Shown: piece by piece, positions 45,140 to 53,510 of the stretch
How the letters are laid out: every line of letters begins with the position of its first letter
Position numbering within the stretch: position 1 is the stretch's first letter
IMG/VR virus record: IMGVR_UViG_3300037245_003267
Coordinates: 1 to 64,000 of that record
Source of the DNA: a virus
Length of the DNA stretch: 64,000 nucleotides
Reading direction: 5' to 3' (one strand)
The notes under the pieces: model-generated
What the model was told of the DNA's origin: nothing
Seen by the model: the letters and a program-made list of their open reading frames with translations, nothing else
The model's database searches: none
Made by a program: the position numbers and the translations under genes

Positions 45140-46444
45140 CTACTCCATTTTCATCGCAAGGTAACTGCATGGCTGCGTCCGCTGGCCGCCGGCGAACACG
45201 GTGTATTCGTCGCCCCCCTGCGAGATCGTATCCTCCGAGCTAAGCGTCGCGGCTTGCCCGACCGCGTAGAGGCCGGCAAGGTGCCCGACCACCTGGCGAT
45301 TCACGGCATCAGCGCTCGTCCACACAAGGGTCGCGGGGATCAGGAGGAACAGGTCGCCGGCGGCTTCCGGGGTTCTCTCAAGCGTGAAACTCGGGGCGCC
45401 GGGGACGCCGACGTTCGGGAAGATGTCGGTGAAGTCGAGGTATGCCGCGGCGACGATTTGGTCGTCACCACTCACGGGCATTCGGTTTGTCCCCGCAGGG
45501 TAGATGGTGTAGTCCAGCGTCAGGGAGCGTTGCACGGTCCCGCTGTAGGCCGTCTTCGAGTTTGCCACGCCCTGCCACGCACCGCTCGCCAGGCGGGTGT
45601 AGCCCGGGCCGGACCGGCTCGAAATGCCGATCTGCTCTGTGAGCCCACCGATGTCCGGGATGGTCGTATTCCAGAGCGCGTCACGCCGCGCCGAGCAGCC
45701 GGACACGTAGATGGGATAGGGATACTCTGTGCTGGTTTGGAACGCATCCAGGAGCCCGATGTAGAAGGTCTGATAGTGGGTCGTGGTGACGTCGTCGGTC
45801 TTCACAACCCCCATGATCCGCCGGCCGGTGATGAAGAACCAGAAGTCCAGGCTGGCATTCATCAGCGGGACGTAGCAGCCGCCGCCGGTGGATGGCTCCG
45901 TGGCAGGTGAAATGCCAGGCTGCGACGCATAGTCCAGGCCGGAGTTGAAGCCGGTCATGGCGTTTACGTGCCAGTTGTAGGCCCGCGTGATCCCCTGGAT
46001 GATCGAGTAGCTCTTGATGCCAACGAAGATCTCGTCCGCGGCCGCCAGGCCCTCGCCCTCGAGGATGACCTCCTTCTCGGTGATCGAATCGTAGATGTAG
46101 GTCGTGTCGCGCCGGGCCGTCCACCCGGTGGCCGCACTCGTGGAGATGGTGATCGTGCAGCCCGTGCCAGTGCCCCCGGTGGTGCTCGCCGGCGACGATG
46201 GGACGACCGAGTAGGCCCCCCCGTCTCGCAGCTTGATCCCGTCCACGATAGTGCCCGACACGCTGGTGACCTCGACAGTCGCCACGTGGGTGCCCGTGCC
46301 GCCCGCAATGGTGAGCACGTCGCCCAGGAGGTATCCAGTCCCTCCGGCCGCGACGGCCACGGTGGCGATGTGCTCCGCGGTGGCGATCTCAACAAGCTGC
46401 GCGAGCGCGTCCTGGTAGTCGGTGGCGGTGCCTCTCTGATACAT
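45140..46444 (-). CDS. Virion-associated protein (434 aa)
   Basis: After a helical start (YQDALAQLVEIATAEH), Gly-rich repeats (AVAAGGTGYLLGDVLTIAGG, then GTGTGCTITIS) resemble the small beta-repeat units common in phage tail proteins. The remainder is beta-rich (EIFVGIKSYSIIQGITRAYN; YVPLMNASLDFWFFITGRR). The start at 46444 shares TGATG with the tape measure gene; a longer frame to 47152 is a shadow of that gene. Confidence 0.75.
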   Translation of the reverse strand: MYQRGTATDYQDALAQLVEIATAEHIATVAVAAGGTGYLLGDVLTIAGGTGTHVATVEVTSVSGTIVDGIKLRDGGAYSVVPSSPASTTGGTGTGCTITISTSAATGWTARRDTTYIYDSITEKEVILEGEGLAAADEIFVGIKSYSIIQGITRAYNWHVNAMTGFNSGLDYASQPGISPATEPSTGGGCYVPLMNASLDFWFFITGRRIMGVVKTDDVTTTHYQTFYIGLLDAFQTSTEYPYPIYVSGCSARRDALWNTTIPDIGGLTEQIGISSRSGPGYTRLASGAWQGVANSKTAYSGTVQRSLTLDYTIYPAGTNRMPVSGDDQIVAAAYLDFTDIFPNVGVPGAPSFTLERTPEAAGDLFLLIPATLVWTSADAVNRQVVGHLAGLYAVGQAATLSSEDTISQGGDEYTVFAGGQRTQPCSYLAMKME

Positions 46445-49416
46445 CAGCCGATCGCCCTTCTGATGGTTTTCCGGTTCCGCTGGATGATGTTCAAGACGAC
46501 GCGATCGCCGGCCGGGCTGTTCATGGCGTTGGGGATCTCGTTCGGGTCTTCCACGTTCACCACCGTCACGTTCCCGGTCTCGCCGTTGGCCGGCTCCACC
46601 CGACCCTCGGCGCCGAATCGCACCCGCTCCGGGCCGCGCTCGCCGACGATGTATTCCCGCCCTGGATGGACCGAGCCACCGCTCGCGCGCCCCGCGGCCG
46701 CGCTGCCCGCAGCCACGCCCGCGCCGGCCAGCGAGGCCGCCCCGCCGGTCGCCACGTTCAGCGCCTGAATGATAAGCAACCGGGCGAAGATGCGCGCCAG
46801 GTCGTCGAGGATCGCGTTCGCAAAGTCCTTGAAGGCCAGCTGGCCATTCCGGACGAACGACGCCAGAGCGTCCGCGCTGCGGTCCACGAAGACGTTGACC
46901 GAAGCCTCGGCGATCGACGCGAAGTCCTCCGCCTCCTGGGCCAGCCGGATGAAGGCCCGCGTGAATCCGTCTCCGATGGCCGTGGAGGCGTCCAGGCTCT
47001 TGAGGCGGAGTTGGATCATTGACTCGGTGACGGCCTGGATGCGCTGGTCGTAGAGGTCCATGGCATCCAAGAGAAGCACCCACGCGGTCTCGCGCTGGGC
47101 CTCGAGCTCTTCCGACGATGCAATCGCCGCGCGATCTTCGAGTCGGGCCCACGCTTCGGTCTGCTCGTTGATCTGCTTCGTTTCGAAGTCGTAGATCTCC
47201 TGCAGGTTTTTGTGCTCCTGCGCCAGCTGCGCCACGAGGTCGATCTGCACCAGGAGGGCTTTCGCATCATCCGAGAGCGTCTTCGCGGCTTCGCCGACCG
47301 TTTTCCCCTGCGCCTTCCTGGCTTCCTTGGCGGCCGCCGCGTTGCGCTCCTTCTCCTTCTTCACGCGCTCCTTCTCGCGCGCCTCGCCGATATCTCGCGC
47401 ACGCTTCAGAATCTCGCGGACCTTGTTTTCGAAGAAGGAGAACTCCAGGCCCTCGGTGTTCGCCTTGCGGAGGATGGCCGCGAGGTCATTGAGCGTCTCC
47501 GATGAGCCGGCGATGATCGCGGCCTTGGTCTCGATTATGTAGGCGTCGCGCGCCGTCTCGAGCGCCGCGATATCTTCCTCGGCCTTCTTGACCGCTGCAC
47601 TCTTGCCGCCGGTGCCCTTGATCAGCAACTCGATGCCAGTGACAGCATCATCGATCGCAACTCGCGTTTTCTCCTTGATGAGGCCGAGCGACCGAAGAAC
47701 CGCTGCGATGCCGGCAAACGCCCCAATGAGTCTCTTGAACTGCTGCGCGATGGTTTTGATCGGGTCTTGGAATAGGTTCTGCAGGAACAGGCCGAGCTTC
47801 TTGAACGTGATCTGGATCTGGAACGCGGTCGACTTGAAGATCAGCTGGAGGGAGAGCCCGATCTTCCTAAATGCATTCGTCTCGAACAGGCGTCCGATGC
47901 CGGTCACGAACCCGATCACCACCCCGATCATCGTGTCGAAGGTCTTGGCGAAGTTGACCGCGAACTCGGTGAAGTCACCCCCGATATCCTTGCCGAACAC
48001 CTTCTTCACGATCGCCCGAAGCCCGATGAAGAACGCGCTGGCGAAGATCCCCACCTCGCGGAATCCCTGCTTGATCACCTCAAACGCCGCCACGAACACG
48101 TCCTGCAGGCTGACGATGCCGTCGTTTGAGATGAAGATCTGATCCGAGAATGCTACGAGCGCGATGGTGGCGGTCGCCAGGATCGTTGCGATCAGCGTTA
48201 TCGGGTTGGTTAGGAGCGCGATCTTGAGCGCGAGAAGCGCTTTCAGAACCGCCCCGATCCCGGCCCGCGCGACCTTCACCACGAGAACGAGGGCCAGGAA
48301 CTCCAGTGCGTTGGCGAATAGGATCACATCCCTCGAGAGCGCCCGCATCCCCGTGGCGAGGCCCCGGAGGAACCCCTCGAGGTTCGTGTCCGCTATATCG
48401 CCGATCGACAGGACGACCGCCTCGAATGCGGACTTCACCGCCAGGAGGGCGCCGTTCACGTTGTCATCCATGACCCGGGCCATCTCTTTCGCAAACCCGG
48501 TCGAATTTCTGAGCTCCTTCGTGAACTTCTCGATCTGCGGGATGAACCCCTGAAGGACCGTGAAGGCCGGGCCGCCGCGCTGTTTGAAGATCGCCAGCGC
48601 CGCCTCGCCGCCGATGCCTGACTCCCGGAGCGTCCGGAGGATATCGGTCAGCTTGTTGAAGCGCGGGTTGATGTCTTCGACGGTCTTCCCGGCCGCCGCC
48701 AGCGCGATTCGCAGTTGCTTCCCGGGGTTGATGAGCTCGCCCAGGACTCGCCGCAGGCCGGTGCCAGCAAGGCTGCCCTGCAGGCCGGCGTTGCTCAGGA
48801 CCATGATCGCCGAGGTAGTCGTCTCCAAGTCGATGCTGAGGCTCTTGGCAATCGGCGAGACGAACTTGGCCGCCTCCCCGATCCCGGCAACCGTGGTGTT
48901 GGCCGACGCCGCCGCCTTCGCCAGGACGTCCACGACGTGGCCGGTCTGGCTCACCTCCAGCTGGAAGCCCTTCAGGATGGTGGTCGTGATGCTCGCGGCC
49001 CGGGCCAGCGCGAGCTCGCCCGCCTGAGCGAGCCGCAGGGTGCCGTCCAGGGTAGCCAGGACCTGGTTCGCGTCGAACCCGGCCCGGGCCAGGAGCTCGG
49101 CGCCCTCCGCGGCCTGTGTGGCCGTAAAGCGCGTGCTGGCGCCGAGCCGCCTGGTTTCTTCAATGAGGAGCGTAAGCTCCCCCGCCGTTGCACGCGACAC
49201 CGCGGCGACTGATGCGATGCGCTGCTCGAACTTGGCATACGTCGCAATGGTCCGGGTGATGACGAGGCCGCCGCCCGCCAGGGCGAACAGGCGGCCGAGA
49301 GTCGTCCGGAGACGGTTCGCATGCGCCTCGGTCCTCCGCAGCCGCCGTTCGACTGCATTGGTGCCGGGGCGAATGCCAGAGGGGTCAGCTACGATGCGGA
49401 TCCGATAGTCGGGCAT
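46444..49416 (-). CDS. Tail tape measure protein (990 aa)
   Basis: Starts DYRIRIVADPSGIRPGTNAV; the TP901-type core follows (ASTRFTATQAAEGAELLARA, then FVSPIAKSLSIDLETTTSAI), a hydrophobic multi-helix region (ALKIALLTNPITLIATILAT) and a charged coiled coil (REKERVKKEKERNAAAAKEA). The C terminus has FVDRSADALASFVRNGQLAF and ILDDLARIFARLLI, conserved in this family. Length 990 aa predicts a tail of about 150 nm by the usual 1.5 angstrom per residue rule. Preceded by frameshifted chaperones. Confidence 0.92.
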   Translation of the reverse strand: MPDYRIRIVADPSGIRPGTNAVERRLRRTEAHANRLRTTLGRLFALAGGGLVITRTIATYAKFEQRIASVAAVSRATAGELTLLIEETRRLGASTRFTATQAAEGAELLARAGFDANQVLATLDGTLRLAQAGELALARAASITTTILKGFQLEVSQTGHVVDVLAKAAASANTTVAGIGEAAKFVSPIAKSLSIDLETTTSAIMVLSNAGLQGSLAGTGLRRVLGELINPGKQLRIALAAAGKTVEDINPRFNKLTDILRTLRESGIGGEAALAIFKQRGGPAFTVLQGFIPQIEKFTKELRNSTGFAKEMARVMDDNVNGALLAVKSAFEAVVLSIGDIADTNLEGFLRGLATGMRALSRDVILFANALEFLALVLVVKVARAGIGAVLKALLALKIALLTNPITLIATILATATIALVAFSDQIFISNDGIVSLQDVFVAAFEVIKQGFREVGIFASAFFIGLRAIVKKVFGKDIGGDFTEFAVNFAKTFDTMIGVVIGFVTGIGRLFETNAFRKIGLSLQLIFKSTAFQIQITFKKLGLFLQNLFQDPIKTIAQQFKRLIGAFAGIAAVLRSLGLIKEKTRVAIDDAVTGIELLIKGTGGKSAAVKKAEEDIAALETARDAYIIETKAAIIAGSSETLNDLAAILRKANTEGLEFSFFENKVREILKRARDIGEAREKERVKKEKERNAAAAKEARKAQGKTVGEAAKTLSDDAKALLVQIDLVAQLAQEHKNLQEIYDFETKQINEQTEAWARLEDRAAIASSEELEAQRETAWVLLLDAMDLYDQRIQAVTESMIQLRLKSLDASTAIGDGFTRAFIRLAQEAEDFASIAEASVNVFVDRSADALASFVRNGQLAFKDFANAILDDLARIFARLLIIQALNVATGGAASLAGAGVAAGSAAAGRASGGSVHPGREYIVGERGPERVRFGAEGRVEPANGETGNVTVVNVEDPNEIPNAMNSPAGDRVVLNIIQRNRKTIRRAIG

Positions 49417-49419
49417 CCT

Positions 49420-49775
49420 TTACCGTCCCTTGTTGTCGCGCCCGGCTTCCCAGCGCGCCGTCTCGTCCTTCAGATACTCGCCATCCAGCATCCGGATCAT
49501 ATCAGCGAAGAGCGTGCGGATGTCCGGATCGAGCCCCTCCCGGTCGGCATATTCCTGGATGAAGTTCCATGGGAGGGGGCCCGGCCCCATCCCATACTGC
49601 CGGCAGCTGCTGAGCTCGAAGAACGCGCGCATGATGAAGCGTTCGCCACGGCTCACCTCCGGCTCGTCCAGATACCACTGGGGAGGCTCTTTACCTGCCC
49701 GCTCGTACTGCCCGCTCGTGATCGCCCACCCGTCTCGAGAGAACCTTAGCTCCCACTCGAGACGGCTTCGGAGTT
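49420..49775 (-). CDS. GT-type extension of the tail assembly chaperone, by -1 frameshift
   Basis: This frame is open from 49875 to its stop at 49420 but has no start until a weak GTG at 49656. It is -1 relative to the gene ending at 49746, whose stop it spans, which is the lambda G/GT arrangement. The encoded part (LEWELRFSRDGWAITSGQYE; PLPWNFIQEYADREGLDPDI) looks like the second half of tail assembly chaperones. The likely shift region is around 49773-49781, reading GCGGAAAAC on the coding strand; this is not a canonical slippery heptamer. A separate GTG-started 78-residue protein is the alternative. Confidence 0.68.
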
Positions 49776-50243
49776 TTCCGCGAGCTCCTCGACCTCCGGC
49801 TCGTCACCGGGACCGATCGGCGTGTCCTCAACCTCCGAACCCTTCATGTAGAACGACTCGGGATCGCCCGCGAACTCACGCAGCGGGTCGAAGATCTGCC
49901 AGGGGCAAACCCGGCAGAACTCCTCGGCGGCCTCGCGGGAGTACGGGATGAAGGTCCCGGGTTTCGCGTCGTCGGGGATGTTGCGGAACCCCACGATGAC
50001 GTGCATCGGGAACAGCTTCCTGTCCTCCTCGCGAGCCTGCTTCAGATCGCCCGCGTCCGTCGTGCCGCGGTTGAGACGACGCGCCCGCTTCACGGTCGAG
50101 CGGACGGTCGAGTTGTGATACGGCTTGTTCACCTCGTTCGCAGAGCGAACTTCGACCGCGGCGTCCGGGTGACCGGCCTCCGGGACGGGGAACCACGCGG
50201 TGGATTCCGAGGACACCGCGTGCTGCTTCAGGGCCTTGAACAT
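49746..50243 (-). CDS. Tail assembly chaperone, G-like (165 aa)
   Basis: FKALKQHAVSSESTAWFPVP start, then RNIPDDAKPGTFIPYSREAA, CRVCPWQIFDPLREF and a strongly acidic end (EDTPIGPGDEPEVEELAENS). Lies between the tail tube and tape measure genes, the invariant place of this chaperone, which coats the tape measure during assembly. GGAGGCGCATTCA precedes the ATG. The C-terminal acidic tail is replaced in the frameshift product. Confidence 0.8.
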   Translation of the reverse strand: MFKALKQHAVSSESTAWFPVPEAGHPDAAVEVRSANEVNKPYHNSTVRSTVKRARRLNRGTTDAGDLKQAREEDRKLFPMHVIVGFRNIPDDAKPGTFIPYSREAAEEFCRVCPWQIFDPLREFAGDPESFYMKGSEVEDTPIGPGDEPEVEELAENSEAVSSGS

Positions 50244-50269
50244 TGAATGCGCCTCCTTGCAAATGCTGA

Positions 50270-51859
50270 TCAGGAACGATCGGTCGGAACGCTCGGGAAA
50301 AAGGACATCCCGAGCGAGACGTTGGGAATCACATCGACTGAGTCGTTGAAGGCCTCTCCCGTGAGGTTCACCTTCACGGCCGCGTCCTGCTCGAACTCCT
50401 TGTTCCCGTCCCCGAGGGTCAGGGCCGGGATGTCGATGGCGCAGGCGCCGTCGTCGTTCTTCAGGACCGTGGCGAACGTCACCGTGGTGTTGTCTCGCAC
50501 CGCGTTGATGATCGCCTTGTTCGTGAAGAGCATGACGCCCTCCATGTTGACCTCGAACAGGCCGGTATTCAGCGCCAGCGCGGCGAGGCCCCCGAGGCAC
50601 TTCTCCGGGCTGATGTTGTTGCGGAGGGTGATGTCGAGGTTCTTGAAGCAGACCTCGGAGACCGCGGAGACCACGTCCGTGGTGATCGACGCGATGTCGC
50701 TCGCCGTGCCCAGGCCCACCGTCCGCAGCGCAGCGACCGAGTCCGAGGGACCCGTCTTCCGCGCGCTCACGATCGGCTCGGTGTCCGTGCCGATCATGCC
50801 CCACGTGCCGGTGGCCTTCGCGGAGAGCGGCAGCGACAGCTTGAGCTCGTTCGCCTGGAGGCCGACAGAATACTCGTACTCGGGCGTGCCGACGCCGCCC
50901 AGGTCCGGGTAGGAGCCCTCGAAGGAGTAGGAGCGGCTCAGGTAGCGGTTGTCGTCATCGTCCGCGTCGGAGGCCACGTTCCGCAGGAACCGACCGAACA
51001 TGATGTCGACCAGGGTCGCGTTGGAGGCGTCGGTGACGCTCAGCTTCGCGTCCAGCTTGTCCAGGTTCAGCGTGGGGCCGTCGATCGACGTGATCCGCGC
51101 GTAACCGTAGACGTCGCCGGCAGCGCCGTCATCGAACACGTTCTGGCGGCCGCCGGAGCCGTCGTCCGATCCGACGTGGATGTATTGGCCCACGAAGAGA
51201 CCGAGCACCGACCAGTCCGCGATGTGGGCCGCCGAGACGATCGTCCCGGTGGAGCCGGTCTTGGTAAAGGCCAGGTCCCCGATCGCGCATTGGATGCCGG
51301 CGACCTCGAGGCTGGCGTTCGTGCCCGGCGTCTCGTCCACCAGGGCGCTCTCCACCGGGATCGCCACATCCGTGGAACCCACGTCCGCGGAGAGCACGTG
51401 CAGGCCGTTGTTCGCGGCGTTGGTGTAGCCCTTGGCATACACCAAGGTGATGGCCTCGCCGGAGGCCCAGACCATCTTCGCTGCGAGCCCGAGCGAGACG
51501 GCGTCGACCGTGAAGTCGTCCGTGGCCGCAATCGCCGGCGGCGGAATCAGGCCGGCGCCCGACTTCAGGTCGAACTCGACGTTGGCGAACTCCGCGAAGA
51601 CGTAGCCCTCAGCGAAGTTGATGAGGGCCTCCATGGTGATGTCGGCCTCGTGGTCGACCGCGGAGTCCGAGTCCACCACCACGCCCTTGCGACGGCCGCG
51701 GATCGGAGAGATCGGGCGCCTGGGCTCGGTGGTGATCTGGTTTCCGAACCGGCCCACGTTGTTCGGCTCGAGATCGCGCCACCCGCTGGTGGGCGACACG
51801 CCGAGCGTCGCCTCGGGGGCGAACCGCAGAGCGAATCTGTTCGTGTCGACCTTTGCCAT
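50270..51859 (-). CDS. Major tail (tube) protein (529 aa)
   Basis: Opens AKVDTNRFALRFAPEATLGV, a typical tail tube beginning, with PRRPISPIRGRRKGVVVDSD soon after and a C-terminal EFEQDAAVKVNLTGEAFNDS ending in SLGMSFFP. Beta-rich, no Cys cluster. Larger than the usual 200-300 aa tube protein; the middle (about 110-290) is likely an inserted surface domain. Placed between the tail terminator and chaperones. Confidence 0.82.
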   Translation of the reverse strand: MAKVDTNRFALRFAPEATLGVSPTSGWRDLEPNNVGRFGNQITTEPRRPISPIRGRRKGVVVDSDSAVDHEADITMEALINFAEGYVFAEFANVEFDLKSGAGLIPPPAIAATDDFTVDAVSLGLAAKMVWASGEAITLVYAKGYTNAANNGLHVLSADVGSTDVAIPVESALVDETPGTNASLEVAGIQCAIGDLAFTKTGSTGTIVSAAHIADWSVLGLFVGQYIHVGSDDGSGGRQNVFDDGAAGDVYGYARITSIDGPTLNLDKLDAKLSVTDASNATLVDIMFGRFLRNVASDADDDDNRYLSRSYSFEGSYPDLGGVGTPEYEYSVGLQANELKLSLPLSAKATGTWGMIGTDTEPIVSARKTGPSDSVAALRTVGLGTASDIASITTDVVSAVSEVCFKNLDITLRNNISPEKCLGGLAALALNTGLFEVNMEGVMLFTNKAIINAVRDNTTVTFATVLKNDDGACAIDIPALTLGDGNKEFEQDAAVKVNLTGEAFNDSVDVIPNVSLGMSFFPSVPTDRS

Positions 51860-51873
51860 GTCAGGCTCCTGTC

Positions 51874-52299
51874 TTACTTCGTCTCGTCACTGAGGAACCG
51901 GACCTCAGTGGTAACGAGATACCAAGCTCCGTCGACGCCGATATGACGAACGGTCGCCCCCTGGAGCCAAATTGAATTTCCGCTGATCGAGACGCCCTCG
52001 AGGACGGCCCTCGCTGCTTTCGCAAGCTGGTCTGCTGAACTCGAGCCCTTATCTGTGGGCACGGCGACCTGAAAGAAGACCGACCCGGTGCGCTCGAACT
52101 TCCTGCCGCCGCTATCGCCGAGCGTTTGTTGCTGACCGAGGAACTCCAGGATGCTCAACCGTCCCCACGCCAGGCCCGCATTCGGATCCGGCGGCGCGAA
52201 CGTCTCGTTTGGCATCTCGATACGAGCGGCCGGGATCGCCGTGTAATTGGCCAGGAAATAGGCCGCGATCGCGTCCCTGTATTCGACAAGGTCGGTCAT
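51874..52299 (-). CDS. Tail terminator protein, DUF4128-like (141 aa)
   Basis: LVEYRDAIAAYFLANYTAIP, then AWGRLSILEFLGQQQTLGDS and ERTGSVFFQVAVPTDKGSS with a late RHIGVDGAWYLVTTEVRFLS matches the tail terminator family. It should cap the tail tube at the head-proximal end. Overlaps the HK97 gp10-like gene by four bases. Confidence 0.82.
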   Translation of the reverse strand: MTDLVEYRDAIAAYFLANYTAIPAARIEMPNETFAPPDPNAGLAWGRLSILEFLGQQQTLGDSGGRKFERTGSVFFQVAVPTDKGSSSADQLAKAARAVLEGVSISGNSIWLQGATVRHIGVDGAWYLVTTEVRFLSDETK

Positions 52300-52721
52300 C
52301 TAAAGAGGCCCCTCTCGAGCGACACCAGGGCGCGTTCGATCGCCGACTGAACGAAGCCGGCCGGCGCCTGGGCGGAGCTCCCCTCGTTGAGGAGGACGAT
52401 GTAGTGAACGTTATTCGTGATGTAAATCCGGCCCCTGATGAGCTTGTAGCTCAGCAGGCTCCCGAGGCCCTTCTTGTGCATCGATGTGTCCAGGGTTCCC
52501 GCCTCTGCCTCCTCGCGCGTGCCTGCCGTCCCTTCGTGCGACTTGCCGACCTCGGGGATCCAGTTGGCCCGCGCGAAGCCGGTGTCTACCGGCGTGCCGC
52601 CCTCGCTCGCCGCGCGGCGCAGGTTCGCCGTGATCTCGAGCATGAGACCCTTCATGCCTCGTTCGACATCCTTCTTGATGTCCTTCACGAGCAGCCGGAT
52701 TTCCCTGAACTCGCGCGGCAT
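52296..52721 (-). CDS. Neck protein, HK97 gp10-like (141 aa)
   Basis: IRLLVKDIKKDVERGMKGLM, then RAASEGGTPVDTGFARANWI and IYITNNVHYIVLLNEGSSAQ with a C-terminal FVQSAIERALVSLERGLF. TPVDTG and NNVHY are family hallmarks of the gp10-like neck proteins that join head and tail. Start shares TGATG with the gene upstream. Confidence 0.85.
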   Translation of the reverse strand: MPREFREIRLLVKDIKKDVERGMKGLMLEITANLRRAASEGGTPVDTGFARANWIPEVGKSHEGTAGTREEAEAGTLDTSMHKKGLGSLLSYKLIRGRIYITNNVHYIVLLNEGSSAQAPAGFVQSAIERALVSLERGLFR

Positions 52722-53500
52722 CAGTCGGATTCCTTCACCAGCACGATCTCGAACTCCGCAACGACCTGCGCCGAACTGGCCGACACGTATGTCACCCGTG
52801 CATCGATGTCCGTCTTCTCCGTGATCACGCCAGGGACCGCGGTGCTGACGAACTGCCCAGCTACCTGCTCGAGCCTCATGTTCCAGGCCGCATTGGCCAC
52901 GGCATTGTCCCGGATGAAAAACGCCATCGCGGCGACGATGGTCACCGATGGGCTGTCCCGAACGACCGAGCTCCGGATCTGAGTGATGTATCCCGTGTGA
53001 CCGGCCGGGATCGTATAGATCGCCATCGTGGTCTGGCCGAGGCCGGCATCGATCAGGGCAAGGTTCGTGCCGCCGCTGGCGACGCGGATCGTGATGATCC
53101 CGCTGTTCACGTGGACCGTTCCGGCCGTCACGATCCGAGCTCGGAAGACGCGGATCCAGCTTCCGGGGATCGCCACGACCAGCTGGCCATCGAGCGTGAC
53201 CGTGGCTCTCTGCATCTCCCAATTCGCGTCCAAGCCCTGAACCTCGATCGTCCACGCACCTTGGCCGGTCGCCGCATCGTCAGCCGTCGAAGCGCTGAGG
53301 ACCTCGAGCGCGACGGCCGCCGCCGGCCATGGATAGAGCCCACCGCCTGACCAGATCGATTCGGGCACGCTGCCAGTATCGACCGAGCGGTTGGCGCCGA
53401 ACTTCCGGATGAAGGAGACATCCGCAACCAGACCGAGCGCGATCGCCAAGCCTGGCACGCTTCCGAATTCAGCCGTCTTTCTGTTCCAGCTGCCGGTCAT
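52721..53500 (-). CDS. Virion structural protein (259 aa)
   Basis: Beta-rich: GAWTIEVQGLDANWEMQRAT, WIRVFRARIVTAGTVHVNSG, MAIYTIPAGHTGYITQIRSS. This sequence style (long strands, few charges, EVEIVLVK-like end) is typical of phage decoration or spike proteins. It is preceded in transcription by another beta-rich protein; both probably decorate the head or neck. Exact role unknown. Confidence 0.75.
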   Translation of the reverse strand: MTGSWNRKTAEFGSVPGLAIALGLVADVSFIRKFGANRSVDTGSVPESIWSGGGLYPWPAAAVALEVLSASTADDAATGQGAWTIEVQGLDANWEMQRATVTLDGQLVVAIPGSWIRVFRARIVTAGTVHVNSGIITIRVASGGTNLALIDAGLGQTTMAIYTIPAGHTGYITQIRSSVVRDSPSVTIVAAMAFFIRDNAVANAAWNMRLEQVAGQFVSTAVPGVITEKTDIDARVTYVSASSAQVVAEFEIVLVKESD

Positions 53501-53510
53501 CGGACTCTCC

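Noticed and set aside
45140-47152. Extended version of the virion protein to 670 aa
   Set aside because: The extra part is an out-of-frame reading of the tape measure gene; TGATG at 46444 gives the true start.
49420-49656. Independent 78-residue gene starting at GTG 49656
   Set aside because: Not excluded, but the frame is open well upstream and its position between tail tube and tape measure fits a frameshift product better.
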